A DNA stretch of 28,798 nt from an uncultured Collinsella sp. (GTDB lineage Bacteria > Actinomycetota > Coriobacteriia > Coriobacteriales > Coriobacteriaceae): assembly GCA_902490445.1 (NCBI GenBank), contig CABUDZ010000015.1, forward strand, positions 1 to 28,798, written 5' to 3'. The position numbers were made by a program, and so were the translations under genes. The notes beneath the pieces were generated by a model. The model had not been told where the DNA came from. It searched no databases and saw nothing but the letters and a program-made list of their open reading frames with translations. Positions within the stretch are counted from its first letter, which is position 1. Each line of letters starts with the position of its first letter. This document shows positions 14,375-23,130 of the stretch, piece by piece.

Positions 14375-16186
14375 ATGAATACTTCAATTGACATTTCCCA
14401 CATCCGCAACTTCTCAATCGTTGCGCACATCGACCATGGCAAGTCCACGATCAGTGACCGCATCCTCGAGCTCACCCATACCGTTGACGAACGCGACATG
14501 GAGTCGCAGCTGCTCGACACCATGGATATCGAGCGCGAGCGCGGCATCACGATCAAGTCCAATGCCGTCCGCGTTTCCTATGACGCCGACGATGGTGAGA
14601 CGTATCAGTTCAATCTGATCGATACGCCGGGCCACGTGGACTTTACCTATGAGGTCTCGCGCTCGCTGGCCGCCTGCGAAGGCGCGGTGCTCGTCGTCGA
14701 CGCCACGCAGGGCGTCGAGGCGCAGACCGTCTCCAACGCGACGCTCGCCATGAACGCCAATCTGGACATTGTGCCGGCCATCAACAAGATCGACCTGCCC
14801 TCGGCCCATCCCGATGAGGTTAAGACCGAGATCGAGGATGACCTGGCGATCCCTGCCGATGATGCCGTGTGCGTCTCGGGCAAGACCGGCGAGGGCATCC
14901 ACGATCTGCTGGAGTCCATTGTCTTTTTGATCTCTCCGCCCAAGGGCGATGCGAACGCGCCGCTCAAGGCACTCATCCTGGATTCGTACTTCGACGAGTA
15001 TCGTGGTGTCGTCGCCACGGTGCGCGTCTTTGACGGCTCTATCAAAAAGGGCGATACCCTGCTTATGATGCAGGTCAAGGGCGACTTTTTGGTCGACGGC
15101 GTGGGCGTCAAGCGTCCTGCCGAGACCCCGGTCGACGCGCTGACGGTCGGCGAGGTTGGCTATGTGGTCACGGGTCTGAAGGACCCCGAGGCTGTGCGCG
15201 TGGGCGATACCCTTACGTGGGCTTCGAACCCCTGCCCCGAGCCTCTGCCGGGCTACCGCGAGGCCAAGCCCATGGTCTACACGGGCCTGTTCCCGATCGA
15301 CAACAAGGACTACGAGAACCTGCGCGACGCGCTCGATAAGCTGCACGTCAACGACCCGTCGTTGGTGTGGGAGCCCGAGACCTCGGTGGCGCTCGGCTTT
15401 GGCTTCCGCGTGGGCTTCCTGGGCCTGCTGCACATGGAGGTCGTTAAGGAGCGTCTCGAGCGTGAGTTCAACCTGGACCTCATTGCCACGAGTCCCTCGG
15501 TCGACTATCACGTCTACAAGACCGACGGCGAAATGATCGATGTCCGCAGTCCGCAGGACCTTCCCGAGGCCACGCGCATCGATCGTATCGAGGAACCCTA
15601 CCTCAAGGCTAAGATCATCTGCCCGCCCGAGTATACGGGTGCCGTCATGCAGCTCGCTATCGAGCACCGTGGCATTACAACCGACATGATCCATCTCACG
15701 AGCAAATCGGTCGAGATGCGCTTTGACATGCCGCTCGCCGAGCTCATCCTGGACTTCTTTGACCAGCTCAAGAGTCGTACCAAGGGCTATGCCTCGCTCG
15801 ACTACGAGTTCAACGAGTACCGTCCCTCCGAGCTCGTTAAGCTCGATATCTTGCTTTCGGGCGATGAGGTGGACGCGCTGTCGTTTATCGTCCACAAGGA
15901 CAAGGCCTATGGCCTGGCCCGTGGCCTGTGCGACAAGCTCAAGGAGATCATCCCGCGTCAGCTGTTCGAGGTGCCCATCCAGGGTGCTATCGGCAATAAG
16001 ATCATTGCCCGCTCCACCGTCAAGGCGCGTCGCAAGGACGTGCTTGCTAAGTGCTACGGCGGCGATATCTCGCGTAAGCGCAAGCTGCTCGAGAAGCAGA
16101 AAGAGGGCAAGAAGCGCATGAAGGCCATCGGATCGGTCGAGGTCCCGCAGGAGGCCTTTATGGCGATCCTCAAGGTGGACGAGTAG
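14375..16186 (+). CDS. lepA: Elongation factor 4 (LepA), ribosome-associated GTPase
   Basis: A 603-residue translational GTPase of the EF-G family, implicated in back-translocation and 30S maturation. The G domain has AHIDHGKST (17-25), RERGITIKS, DTPGH and NKID. Domain II and EF-G-like domains follow, and the LepA-specific C-terminal domain ends near GGDISRKRKLLEKQKEGKK. The start ATG 14375 gives the usual MNTSIDISHIRNFSIVAHID opening. Upstream in-frame ATG 14315 lies inside the rpsT terminator and is rejected. There is no good ribosome binding site, consistent with a leaderless transcript. It is followed by dusB with a 4-nt gap. Confidence 0.96.
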   Translation: MNTSIDISHIRNFSIVAHIDHGKSTISDRILELTHTVDERDMESQLLDTMDIERERGITIKSNAVRVSYDADDGETYQFNLIDTPGHVDFTYEVSRSLAACEGAVLVVDATQGVEAQTVSNATLAMNANLDIVPAINKIDLPSAHPDEVKTEIEDDLAIPADDAVCVSGKTGEGIHDLLESIVFLISPPKGDANAPLKALILDSYFDEYRGVVATVRVFDGSIKKGDTLLMMQVKGDFLVDGVGVKRPAETPVDALTVGEVGYVVTGLKDPEAVRVGDTLTWASNPCPEPLPGYREAKPMVYTGLFPIDNKDYENLRDALDKLHVNDPSLVWEPETSVALGFGFRVGFLGLLHMEVVKERLEREFNLDLIATSPSVDYHVYKTDGEMIDVRSPQDLPEATRIDRIEEPYLKAKIICPPEYTGAVMQLAIEHRGITTDMIHLTSKSVEMRFDMPLAELILDFFDQLKSRTKGYASLDYEFNEYRPSELVKLDILLSGDEVDALSFIVHKDKAYGLARGLCDKLKEIIPRQLFEVPIQGAIGNKIIARSTVKARRKDVLAKCYGGDISRKRKLLEKQKEGKKRMKAIGSVEVPQEAFMAILKVDE

Positions 16187-16190
16187 GTCT

Positions 16191-17234
16191 ATGGCTCTTT
16201 CCGAATATAGTCTGCGGCTGCTGGGCGCCTATGCCGAGCAGCCGTTCCTTATGGCTCCCATGGCGGGCGTGACCGACCCTGCCTATCGCATCATGTGTCG
16301 CCGCCGCGGTGCCAACCTTGCCTACAGCGAGATGGTGAGCGTGGCAGGCCTTGCCTATGCCAGTAATAAGACGTGGCGCCTGGTGCTACCGGCCGACGAG
16401 GAGCAGCAGGTTTGCGTGCAGCTCTTTGGCTCCAAGCCCGATCAGTTTGCGAGCGCCGTCGCCGCCGTCGAGGAGCGCGTTGGCGATCGCCTGTCGCTCA
16501 TCGATATCAATATGGCATGTCCCGCCCGCAAGGTCGTTACCAAGGGCGAGGGTTCGGCGCTCATGCGCACGCCCGACCTGGCCGAGAAGATCGTCGAGGC
16601 CACGGTGGGCGCGGCGCACGTGCCCGTGACCGTCAAGATTCGCAAGGGCTTTTATGCCGAGGACCGCAATGCCGCGACATTTGCCCAGATGCTTGAGGGC
16701 GCAGGGGCTGCCGCAGTCGCCGTGCATGGTCGTTGCGCCACGCAGCTCTACACGGGCCAGGCCGATTGGTCGGTCGTCGATGAGGTTGCCGACGCTGTCG
16801 AGATTCCCGTGATTGGTTCGGGCGATGTGTTCTCGGCCGAGGACGCTGCTGAGCATCTGCACGGCTCGGGTGCCAGCGCGGTGTTTATCGCGCGCGGCAT
16901 CTACGGCAATCCGTGGGTGTTCGGCGATGCTCGCGCCCTTGCGCTCGATGGCACGCCGGTTCCTTCTCGCTCCTCGGTCGAGCGCTTGGACGCTCTGCGT
17001 GAGCACCTAACGCTGACGCATGAGCTCTTGCCTCTCATGTCGCGCGCCCGCACGTACGCAAGCTGGTACTTAAAAGGCATGCCCCATGCCGCCGCCTGGC
17101 GCGCTCAGGTGGTGCGTTGCTCTACGTACGAGGAGTTCATGTCGCTGGTCGATGATATCGAGCGCGATGTGGTGGCCTGCGAGGCCGCGCTTGCCGCCGG
17201 TGAGTCGGTGCCCGCTCATCCGCTGGAGGCTTAA
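16191..17234 (+). CDS. dusB: tRNA-dihydrouridine synthase (DusB family)
   Basis: FMN-dependent reductase making dihydrouridine in tRNA D-loops. The 347-residue TIM-barrel protein starts with the FMN-binding MAPMAGVTDPAYR, has the catalytic cysteine C110 in NMACPARKVVTKGEGSA, then VKIRKGF, VHGRC, GSGDVFSAEDA and ARGIYGNPW. These correspond to the standard Dus motifs. A C-terminal helical tRNA-binding domain follows. DusB is the usual single Dus of Gram-positive bacteria; the exact subfamily is inferred. It is in a lepA-dusB-hemW operon with gaps of 4 and 2 nt. Confidence 0.9.
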   Translation: MALSEYSLRLLGAYAEQPFLMAPMAGVTDPAYRIMCRRRGANLAYSEMVSVAGLAYASNKTWRLVLPADEEQQVCVQLFGSKPDQFASAVAAVEERVGDRLSLIDINMACPARKVVTKGEGSALMRTPDLAEKIVEATVGAAHVPVTVKIRKGFYAEDRNAATFAQMLEGAGAAAVAVHGRCATQLYTGQADWSVVDEVADAVEIPVIGSGDVFSAEDAAEHLHGSGASAVFIARGIYGNPWVFGDARALALDGTPVPSRSSVERLDALREHLTLTHELLPLMSRARTYASWYLKGMPHAAAWRAQVVRCSTYEEFMSLVDDIERDVVACEAALAAGESVPAHPLEA

Positions 17235-17236
17235 GG

Positions 17237-18469
17237 GTGGCCGTTACCGCGCTGTACGTGCACGTGCCGTTTTGCGCTCAAAAATGCCGCTATTGCGACT
17301 TTGACTCGCGCAGCTTTGCTCTGTGTGATTTGGATGCTGCGCTCGATTCCTATTTTGAGCAGCTGTATGCGCGCCTCGATTCCTTTGGCGACGCCGGGGC
17401 GCTTGCGCAGGTCCGCACGGTCTATATTGGCGGCGGCACGCCCTCACTGGCTGGGGAGCGCCTGGTGAAACTTGCCCGTCGTATCTCCATGTGGTGCAAG
17501 CCCGTTGAATTTACTTGCGAAGCCAATCCTGAGTCGCTGACCGTCGAGCTCGCCACCGCGCTTGCCGAGGCGGGTGTCACGCGCATCTCTCTGGGCGTGC
17601 AAACCCTCGACAATACCGAGCTGGCTGCTATTGGCCGCATTCACGATGCTAATCGGGCACTTGCGGCTATCGCGACGGTGAAGGAAGTTGGCCTCGATGT
17701 GTCGTGCGACCTGATGTGCGGCCTTCCTGGGCAGACGGCCGCAAGCTGGCGGAGCACGCTCGATGGCGTGCTGGCGGCGGCGCCGCATCATGTGTCGATC
17801 TACCCGCTCACGCTTGAGGAGGGGACGCCCCTTTATCGCATGGCGTGCCGTGACGAGTCGCTCGAGCCCGATGAGGATTTTCAGGCTTCGTGCATGGACG
17901 CGGCGCGTGAGCGCCTGGGTGCGGCCGGCTATCATCCGTATGAGGTGGCGAGCTACGCGCTCGACGGCCATGAGTGCGCCCATAACATTGCCTACTGGAC
18001 CGGACAGGGCTACCTGGGCCTGGGTCGTTCTGCCGCGGGCATGCTCGACGACGAGGATTTCGACCGTCTTGCAGGTTTGTTCCCCGGCGTGTCTTCTCGA
18101 GGCGATGCGTACCGCGTGCGTCTGGTGCAACGTGACGATGACGCGACGGCGTTCGAGGCCGAATATCTGTCGCAGCGCGAGGCTGTCGCCGAAGACTTGA
18201 TGCTCGCTTGTCGCATGACGCGCGGTGTTGCGTCCGACCTGTTGGCTCGTGCAGCTTGCGTCATCCCAACGGGCGAGCTGGCAGCTGCCTGCGATCGTGC
18301 GCTCGAATTGGGTCTTGCCACTTGGGTTCCCGAGACGCTCGGGATTCATGAGGGACCCTTCACCTCGGCAGATGTCATCGCGGGCCATGTTCGAGCTCGT
18401 CTGGCGCCGACCCATCTGGGCTGGCTCGATGGAAATGTTCTGTTCGAGCTGTTTTGGGATCTAGCTTAG
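17237..18469 (+). CDS. hemW: HemW-type radical SAM protein (heme chaperone family)
   Basis: A 410-residue radical SAM protein once annotated as coproporphyrinogen III oxidase. It opens with YVHVPFCAQKCRYCDF, whose C13, C17 and C20 bind the [4Fe-4S] cluster. IGGGTPS, CEANPESL, RISLGVQTLD, DLMCGLPGQ and YPLTLEEGTPLYR follow, and there is a HemW C-terminal domain. The lone CxxxCxxC with no extra CPDH-specific residues favours HemW over HemN. The start is GTG 17237, 2 nt after dusB. No heme-biosynthesis genes are in the window, so a role in heme delivery here is unproven. Confidence 0.88.
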   Translation: MAVTALYVHVPFCAQKCRYCDFDSRSFALCDLDAALDSYFEQLYARLDSFGDAGALAQVRTVYIGGGTPSLAGERLVKLARRISMWCKPVEFTCEANPESLTVELATALAEAGVTRISLGVQTLDNTELAAIGRIHDANRALAAIATVKEVGLDVSCDLMCGLPGQTAASWRSTLDGVLAAAPHHVSIYPLTLEEGTPLYRMACRDESLEPDEDFQASCMDAARERLGAAGYHPYEVASYALDGHECAHNIAYWTGQGYLGLGRSAAGMLDDEDFDRLAGLFPGVSSRGDAYRVRLVQRDDDATAFEAEYLSQREAVAEDLMLACRMTRGVASDLLARAACVIPTGELAAACDRALELGLATWVPETLGIHEGPFTSADVIAGHVRARLAPTHLGWLDGNVLFELFWDLA

Positions 18470-18470
18470 G

Positions 18471-18485
18471 CCGCTCGGGTAGAAT
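18471..18485 (+). promoter_or_regulatory. Candidate promoter of the DnaJ-like gene
   Basis: CCGCTCGGGTAGAAT has the -10 TAGAAT (18480-18485) and shares its first eleven bases with the lepA promoter region (14353-14363). The predicted leader is about 35 nt and contains the AGGAGG ribosome binding site. Confidence 0.5.
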
Positions 18486-18527
18486 TACCGGAATATATAC
18501 GCTGCTGTGAGCAGGAGGTTGCCGCGC

Positions 18528-19631
18528 ATGGCGACGATGAACGAAAAAGATTACTACGAGATTCTGGGTGTCTCCAAGGACGCCACCTCGCGTGATATTC
18601 AAAAGGCCTTCCAGCAAAAGGCCCGTAAGCTCCATCCGGACGTCAATAAAGAGCCGGATGCCGAGGAAAAGTTTAAAGAGGTTTCCGAGGCCTACGCCGT
18701 GCTTTCGGATGAGCAAAAACGTGCGCGCTACGACGCCATGCGTTCTGGCAATCCCTTTGCCGGTGCTCCTACGGCTTCGCCCTATGGTGGCGGCTACGCC
18801 GGCAGCACGGGCTATGGCAATCCCTTTGAGGGCGGCTTTCCCTTTGGTGGCGCCTGGGGCCAGCAGCGTCGCGGCCAGGCTGCCTACAATCCCGAGAACG
18901 GCGCCAACGTCGTCGTCGATATCAAACTCGACGCCAAGGAGGCCAAGGGCGGTGCCCGCAAGACCGTCCGCTACACGCGCTTCGATACCTGTGGTCACTG
19001 CGGCGGCTCGGGCTCTGTTTCGTCCGAGCATGCACATACCTGCCCGAGCTGCGGTGGCCGCGGCCACATCGACGTCGACCTGTCCTTCCTGTTTGGTGCG
19101 GGCACGTTCCAGTCGGTCTGCCCCGAGTGCGGCGGTTCCGGTAAGGTCGTGGCCGACCCCTGCCCCGATTGCGGTGGCAGCGGGCGAACCCGTGTGACCT
19201 CCGAGCAGACGATTGAGTTTCCTGCCGGCACGCACGATGGCGACGAGGTCCGCATTAGCGGCATGGGCCATGCTGGCACTAACGGTGCCGCGGGCGGCGA
19301 CCTGGTCGGCCGCGCCCATGTTGAGGCCGAGCGCTTGGAAGGCAAAGCTCGTACTGGCTTTTACCTGATGGGCATTGTTGCTCCGTTTCTGGTGCTGTCG
19401 GCCATCTCGGGCGTGTTCTCGGCCTTTGCCGTGATGTGCTTTATTCCGTTTACCATGGGCCTGTTCATGGTGCTTTCGGACGGTGTGCTTCATCGCAGCC
19501 TGCTGTGGTGGAAGCGCGGTGCGATGCAGTTTGCCAACGGTTTTGCCAACGGCTTCATGTTCGCGCTCGTGTCGGTTTGGTTCGCGAGCTGCTCGCAACG
19601 GGCCATGCTTTCGCCGTATCAAATGCAATAA
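18528..19631 (+). CDS. Membrane-anchored DnaJ-like co-chaperone with truncated C-terminal domain
   Basis: A 367-residue J-domain protein. The J domain (8-70) has HPD at 36-38, the residues that stimulate DnaK. A Gly/Phe-rich linker spans 74-110. The zinc-finger region has four CxxCxGxG repeats (C155/C158, C172/C175, C198/C201, C212/C215), all complete. The second half of the first substrate domain follows (about 221-268, with FPAGTHDGDEVRI and AGGDLVGRAHVE). Where canonical DnaJ continues into the second substrate domain and dimerisation helices, this protein has three predicted hydrophobic helices (about 279-299, 300-318, 336-355) and ends. Start ATG 18528 has AGGAGG at 18513-18518. It lies directly upstream of a canonical dnaJ. 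The sequence is continuous, so this is probably a real architecture, tethering DnaK action to the membrane (inference). Confidence 0.88.
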   Translation: MATMNEKDYYEILGVSKDATSRDIQKAFQQKARKLHPDVNKEPDAEEKFKEVSEAYAVLSDEQKRARYDAMRSGNPFAGAPTASPYGGGYAGSTGYGNPFEGGFPFGGAWGQQRRGQAAYNPENGANVVVDIKLDAKEAKGGARKTVRYTRFDTCGHCGGSGSVSSEHAHTCPSCGGRGHIDVDLSFLFGAGTFQSVCPECGGSGKVVADPCPDCGGSGRTRVTSEQTIEFPAGTHDGDEVRISGMGHAGTNGAAGGDLVGRAHVEAERLEGKARTGFYLMGIVAPFLVLSAISGVFSAFAVMCFIPFTMGLFMVLSDGVLHRSLLWWKRGAMQFANGFANGFMFALVSVWFASCSQRAMLSPYQMQ

Positions 19632-19661
19632 CATCAAACCCTTTGTTTGCGGTCGGCCCAG

Positions 19662-19673
19662 CTTGGGTATAGG
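19662..19673 (+). promoter_or_regulatory. Possible internal promoter ahead of dnaJ
   Basis: CTTGGGTATAGG carries a TATAGG -10-like hexamer preceded by GGG, similar to the lepA and DnaJ-like promoters. A TTGTTT at 19643-19648 is 19 bp upstream. It would allow dnaJ and the genes after it to be expressed separately. Confidence 0.3.
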
Positions 19674-19712
19674 ACGCACTGTGACAATAATGAAAGTCGG
19701 AAGGATTCGGTC

Positions 19713-20861
19713 GTGTCGGAAAATAGGGATTACTACGAGGTGCTTGGCGTCGACAGGGATGCCGACGCGCGGACGATTAAGCGTGCGTTTTTAAAGAAGG
19801 CCCGTACCGTACATCCGGATGTTTCGGACGATCCCGAGGCCGAGGCCAAGTTCAAGGAGCTCAACGAGGCCTATTCCGTTCTTTCCGATGAGCAGAAGCG
19901 TGCTAACTATGACCGTTACGGCACTGCCGACGGTCCTGGTGGTTCGGGCTATGTCGACATCAACGATATCTTTGGTGGCATGGGCATGGACGACCTGTTC
20001 TCGTCGTTCTTTGGCGGTGGCGCCGGTGGTGGCGCCCGCAGCCGTCGTGAGCGTCGTCGCGGACGTGACATGGCCATCTCCCTTTCGGTGACCCTTGAGG
20101 AGGCGGCGCTCGGTTGCAAAAAGACGATCAGCTATGATCGCCTTGCTCCTTGCGAGGACTGCAACGGTACCGGTAGGGCCGAGGGCGCACAGGAAAAGCA
20201 GTGCAGTCGCTGCCACGGTACGGGCTACGTCACGACGGTTCAGCGATCGTTTTTGGGCCAGGTTCAGTCTTCCTCGCCTTGCCCCGACTGCCATGGCGAG
20301 GGCACGGTCGTCGACCATCCCTGCGAGACCTGCGACGGTCAGGGCCGCACGCCTTCGCACGAAAAGATCGACATCGATATTCCCGCCGGCGTTTCGACCG
20401 GTCGCCAGCTGCGTGTGAGCGGCTTTGGCGAGGCCGGCCTTCGCGGCGAGCCTTCGGGCGACCTGATTGTCAACGTGCGCGTTGCCGACCATGAGCGCTT
20501 TAAGCGCAACGGTGACGACCTGTACCTGGTGAGCGATATCTCGATTGCGCAGGCTGCGCTCGGCTGCGAGATCGAGGTCGAGGGCATTATGCCCGACGAG
20601 GTCGTTAAGGTGACGGTTCCCGCCGGCGCCCAGCACGGCGACACCGTGAGCGTCAATAATTACGGCATGCCGCGCATTGGCGGTGGCGGTTCGCGTGGCC
20701 GCCTGATCGTGCAACTGCGCGTGGTCGTTCCCACCAATCTTTCCAATAAGCAACGCGAGCTGCTCCGTGCTTTTGCCGATGAGATGGGCGATGACGTCGC
20801 TTCCGGTAAGAAGTCGGTGACCGACCGTATCAAGAGTGCCCTCGACGATATCCTCGATTAA
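19713..20861 (+). CDS. dnaJ: Molecular chaperone DnaJ (Hsp40)
   Basis: A canonical 382-residue type A DnaJ, the co-chaperone that delivers unfolded proteins to DnaK and stimulates its ATPase. The J domain carries HPD at 34-36, followed by a Gly/Phe region (73-108) and a basic stretch SRRERRRGRD. The zinc finger has four CxxC repeats (C147, C164, C190 and C204 first cysteines), and both substrate domains and the C-terminal dimerisation region are present. GTG 19713 is preceded by AAGGA at 19701-19705 with seven-base spacing; upstream in-frame codons fall in the promoter region. No dnaK, grpE or hrcA is in the window. mtaB starts ten bases after. Confidence 0.95.
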   Translation: MSENRDYYEVLGVDRDADARTIKRAFLKKARTVHPDVSDDPEAEAKFKELNEAYSVLSDEQKRANYDRYGTADGPGGSGYVDINDIFGGMGMDDLFSSFFGGGAGGGARSRRERRRGRDMAISLSVTLEEAALGCKKTISYDRLAPCEDCNGTGRAEGAQEKQCSRCHGTGYVTTVQRSFLGQVQSSSPCPDCHGEGTVVDHPCETCDGQGRTPSHEKIDIDIPAGVSTGRQLRVSGFGEAGLRGEPSGDLIVNVRVADHERFKRNGDDLYLVSDISIAQAALGCEIEVEGIMPDEVVKVTVPAGAQHGDTVSVNNYGMPRIGGGGSRGRLIVQLRVVVPTNLSNKQRELLRAFADEMGDDVASGKKSVTDRIKSALDDILD

Positions 20862-20870
20862 GGAGCCCGT

Positions 20871-22163
20871 GTGCTCGCACCCCATATTTCCGTCGTCAAC
20901 CTCGGCTGCCGTGTCAATCGGGTTGAGTCTGACCGCATCACTGCTGATCTTATGCGCTTGGGCTTTGCTATGGTGGAGCCCCACGATGCCGATCTGATCG
21001 TCATTAACACCTGTGCCGTTACGGGCGAGGCCGAGGCCAAGACCCGTAAGGCCGTCCGTCATGCGCTGGCGCATCCAAATGAGCCCTATGTGGTCGTGAC
21101 CGGATGCGTGGTCAATTTGCATCCCGAGGAGCTGTTGGAGCTTTCGGATCGCGTGATTGCCGAGCCGTCTAAGATCGATGTCGCCGAACGTGTCTGCGAT
21201 GTGCTGGGCGTTGAGTCCGATAGCGTTCCCGCCTGCAGCGATGGTGACGTGGTCGATGCGCTCGGTCGTTCGCGGCTGGGCGTGAAGATCCAGGATGGCT
21301 GCAACCACCGTTGCACCTATTGCATCGTGTGGAAGGCCCGCGGCCCCGAGCGTTCCGTGCCTGTCGAGTCCGTGCTTGAGCAAGTTCGCGAGGCCCAGGA
21401 GGCCGGCGTGCCCGAGGTGGTGCTGACTGGTGTGAACCTGGGTGCCTACGATGGCAAGAGCGCGACCGACGAGCATGTCGAAATCGATGAGCTGCTCGAG
21501 GCCATCATGGAGCGCACGACTATTGCGCATGTGCGCATTTCCTCGGTCGAACCCATGGATATCTCTGAACGCCTGCTTAAGGTTATGGCGCGCTATCCGC
21601 AGCGTATTGCCCCGTTTTTGCACCTGCCTGTACAGTCCGGCTGTACGGCGACGCTGCATCGCATGGGTCGTCCCTATAGTGCCGAGGCCTTTGAGGACAC
21701 GGTGCGCATGATTCGCGCCATCCTGCCGCAGGCGTCTCTTTCGTGCGACGTCATCGTCGGTTTTCCAGGTGAGACGGACGAGGAGTTCGAGGAGTCGCTG
21801 GCGCTGTCCCGCCGCGTGGGGTTCTCGCGTATGCACGTGTTCCGCTACAGTAAGCGTCCCGGTACCCTTGCTGCCGACATGCCCGACCAGGTGCCGCCCG
21901 AGGTTATGGCCGAGCGCAGCCGCCGTATGCGAGACGCGGCGCAGGAGCTCGCTATTGCCGATGCTCGTCGTCGCGTGGGCACCGTCGAGCGTGCCGTGCT
22001 CGAGTATGGTGACAACCTGACGCTCGGTTCGTTCCATCATGCCCGTCTTGACGATACCTGTGGACTTACAGCCCCGTGCCTGCTCGATGTTGCTATCATC
22101 GGAGTCGATGATTCCGGCTTGGTCCATGCGCGCAGGGAGGTCCATGGAAGCCTCGAAGATTAG
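20871..22163 (+). CDS. mtaB: tRNA t6A37 methylthiotransferase MtaB
   Basis: Radical SAM enzyme of 430 residues that adds a methylthio group to t6A at position 37 of tRNAs. The N-terminal domain has the three cluster cysteines C13 (NLGCRVNRVES), C48 (INTCAVTGEA) and C79 (VVTGCVVNL). The radical SAM domain has C144, C148 and C151 (CNHRCTYC), and LHLPVQSGC and DVIVGFPGETDEEF follow. NLGCRVN is typical of the MtaB/YqeV branch rather than MiaB or RimO. The C-terminal TRAM domain is short and less clear. GTG 20871 has AAGGAG at 20860-20865. Its 3' end overlaps phoH by 20 nt. Confidence 0.92.
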   Translation: MLAPHISVVNLGCRVNRVESDRITADLMRLGFAMVEPHDADLIVINTCAVTGEAEAKTRKAVRHALAHPNEPYVVVTGCVVNLHPEELLELSDRVIAEPSKIDVAERVCDVLGVESDSVPACSDGDVVDALGRSRLGVKIQDGCNHRCTYCIVWKARGPERSVPVESVLEQVREAQEAGVPEVVLTGVNLGAYDGKSATDEHVEIDELLEAIMERTTIAHVRISSVEPMDISERLLKVMARYPQRIAPFLHLPVQSGCTATLHRMGRPYSAEAFEDTVRMIRAILPQASLSCDVIVGFPGETDEEFEESLALSRRVGFSRMHVFRYSKRPGTLAADMPDQVPPEVMAERSRRMRDAAQELAIADARRRVGTVERAVLEYGDNLTLGSFHHARLDDTCGLTAPCLLDVAIIGVDDSGLVHARREVHGSLED

Positions 22164-23130
22164 ACTTACCGTTCCCGAGGGAGTTGATCCCTCGCGTGTT
22201 TTGGGCGCCGGCGACGGCGTCCTTCGTGCGCTCGAGAGCTTGGTTCGCGCTCACGTGGTCGCCCGTGGCGATAGCATCGCCGTGAGCGGTGACCCGGATG
22301 AGGTCGAACTCGTGGCGCGTTATTTTGAACACGCTTTTCGCGAGGCGGCGGCCGGTCGTACCCTTTCTTCCGACGATGTCTCACGTTGCCTGGCCGTCTT
22401 GCGCGACGGCGAGCATGAGGCCACATCGCTTCGCGATGACGTGCTGCTTTCGTATCGCGGCCGCGTCATTCGCCCCAAGACGCTCGGCCAAAAGCGCTAT
22501 GTGGATGCCATCCGCTCGCATACCATCACCTTTGGTTTGGGTCCTGCCGGTACCGGTAAGACCTATCTGGCCATGGCGCTTGCCGTTGCCGCGCTCAAGC
22601 GCCACGAGGTGGGCCGTTTGATCTTGACGCGTCCGGTTGTCGAGGCGGGGGAGAACCTGGGCTTTTTGCCCGGTACCCTCGAGGAAAAGATCGATCCCTA
22701 CATGCGTCCGCTCTACGACGCCCTTTTTGACATGATGGATCGCGAGCGCACCGATGAGCTTATGGAGCGCGGCGTGATCGAGATCGCCCCGCTCGCCTAC
22801 ATGCGCGGCCGTACGCTGAGTGATGCCTTCGTGGTGCTCGATGAGGCACAAAACACGACGCCCGAGCAGATGAAGATGTTCCTGACACGCCTGGGCTTCA
22901 ACTCCAAGTTCGTGATTACCGGCGACCTGAGCCAGCGCGACCTGGTGGGTCGTCGTGGCGGCTTGGCGGATGTCGAGAAGATTTTGGGCCGTGTCGACGA
23001 TGTCGCATTTTCTCACCTGGAGCGCGCCGACGTGGTGCGCCATGCCCTGGTGGGTCGTATCGTCGAGGCATATGATGCTTATGATGACGTGCGCGAGCAG
23101 CGCCCGCGCGACCGAAAGGAGTCCCGTTGA
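22144..23130 (+). CDS. phoH: PhoH family ATPase (PhoH-like, YbeZ type)
   Basis: A 328-residue P-loop ATPase. An N-terminal region with KH-like character (about 1-90) precedes the PhoH domain with Walker A GPAGTGKT (133-140), TRPVVEAGENLGFLPGT, and Walker B VVLDEAQNT (230-238). Proteins of this type act with YbeY in RNA metabolism; the adjacent ybeY supports that role. ATG 22144 lies within the end of mtaB and has AGGGAGG at 22134-22140; an in-frame ATG at 22126 is less likely. The TGA stop overlaps the TTG start of ybeY. Confidence 0.92.
   Translation: MEASKIRLTVPEGVDPSRVLGAGDGVLRALESLVRAHVVARGDSIAVSGDPDEVELVARYFEHAFREAAAGRTLSSDDVSRCLAVLRDGEHEATSLRDDVLLSYRGRVIRPKTLGQKRYVDAIRSHTITFGLGPAGTGKTYLAMALAVAALKRHEVGRLILTRPVVEAGENLGFLPGTLEEKIDPYMRPLYDALFDMMDRERTDELMERGVIEIAPLAYMRGRTLSDAFVVLDEAQNTTPEQMKMFLTRLGFNSKFVITGDLSQRDLVGRRGGLADVEKILGRVDDVAFSHLERADVVRHALVGRIVEAYDAYDDVREQRPRDRKESR

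Noticed and set aside
14414..15895. A 493-codon minus-strand open frame opposite lepA
   Set aside because: Antisense shadow of a highly conserved GTPase, with no family resemblance.
18528..20861. The two dnaJ-type genes as one gene split by a frameshift
   Set aside because: Each has its own J domain, zinc finger, ribosome binding site and start, so they are separate paralogues.
19791..22145. A 784-codon minus-strand open frame opposite dnaJ and mtaB
   Set aside because: It spans two real, recognisable genes and has no plausible ribosome binding site or domain; it is an antisense shadow.
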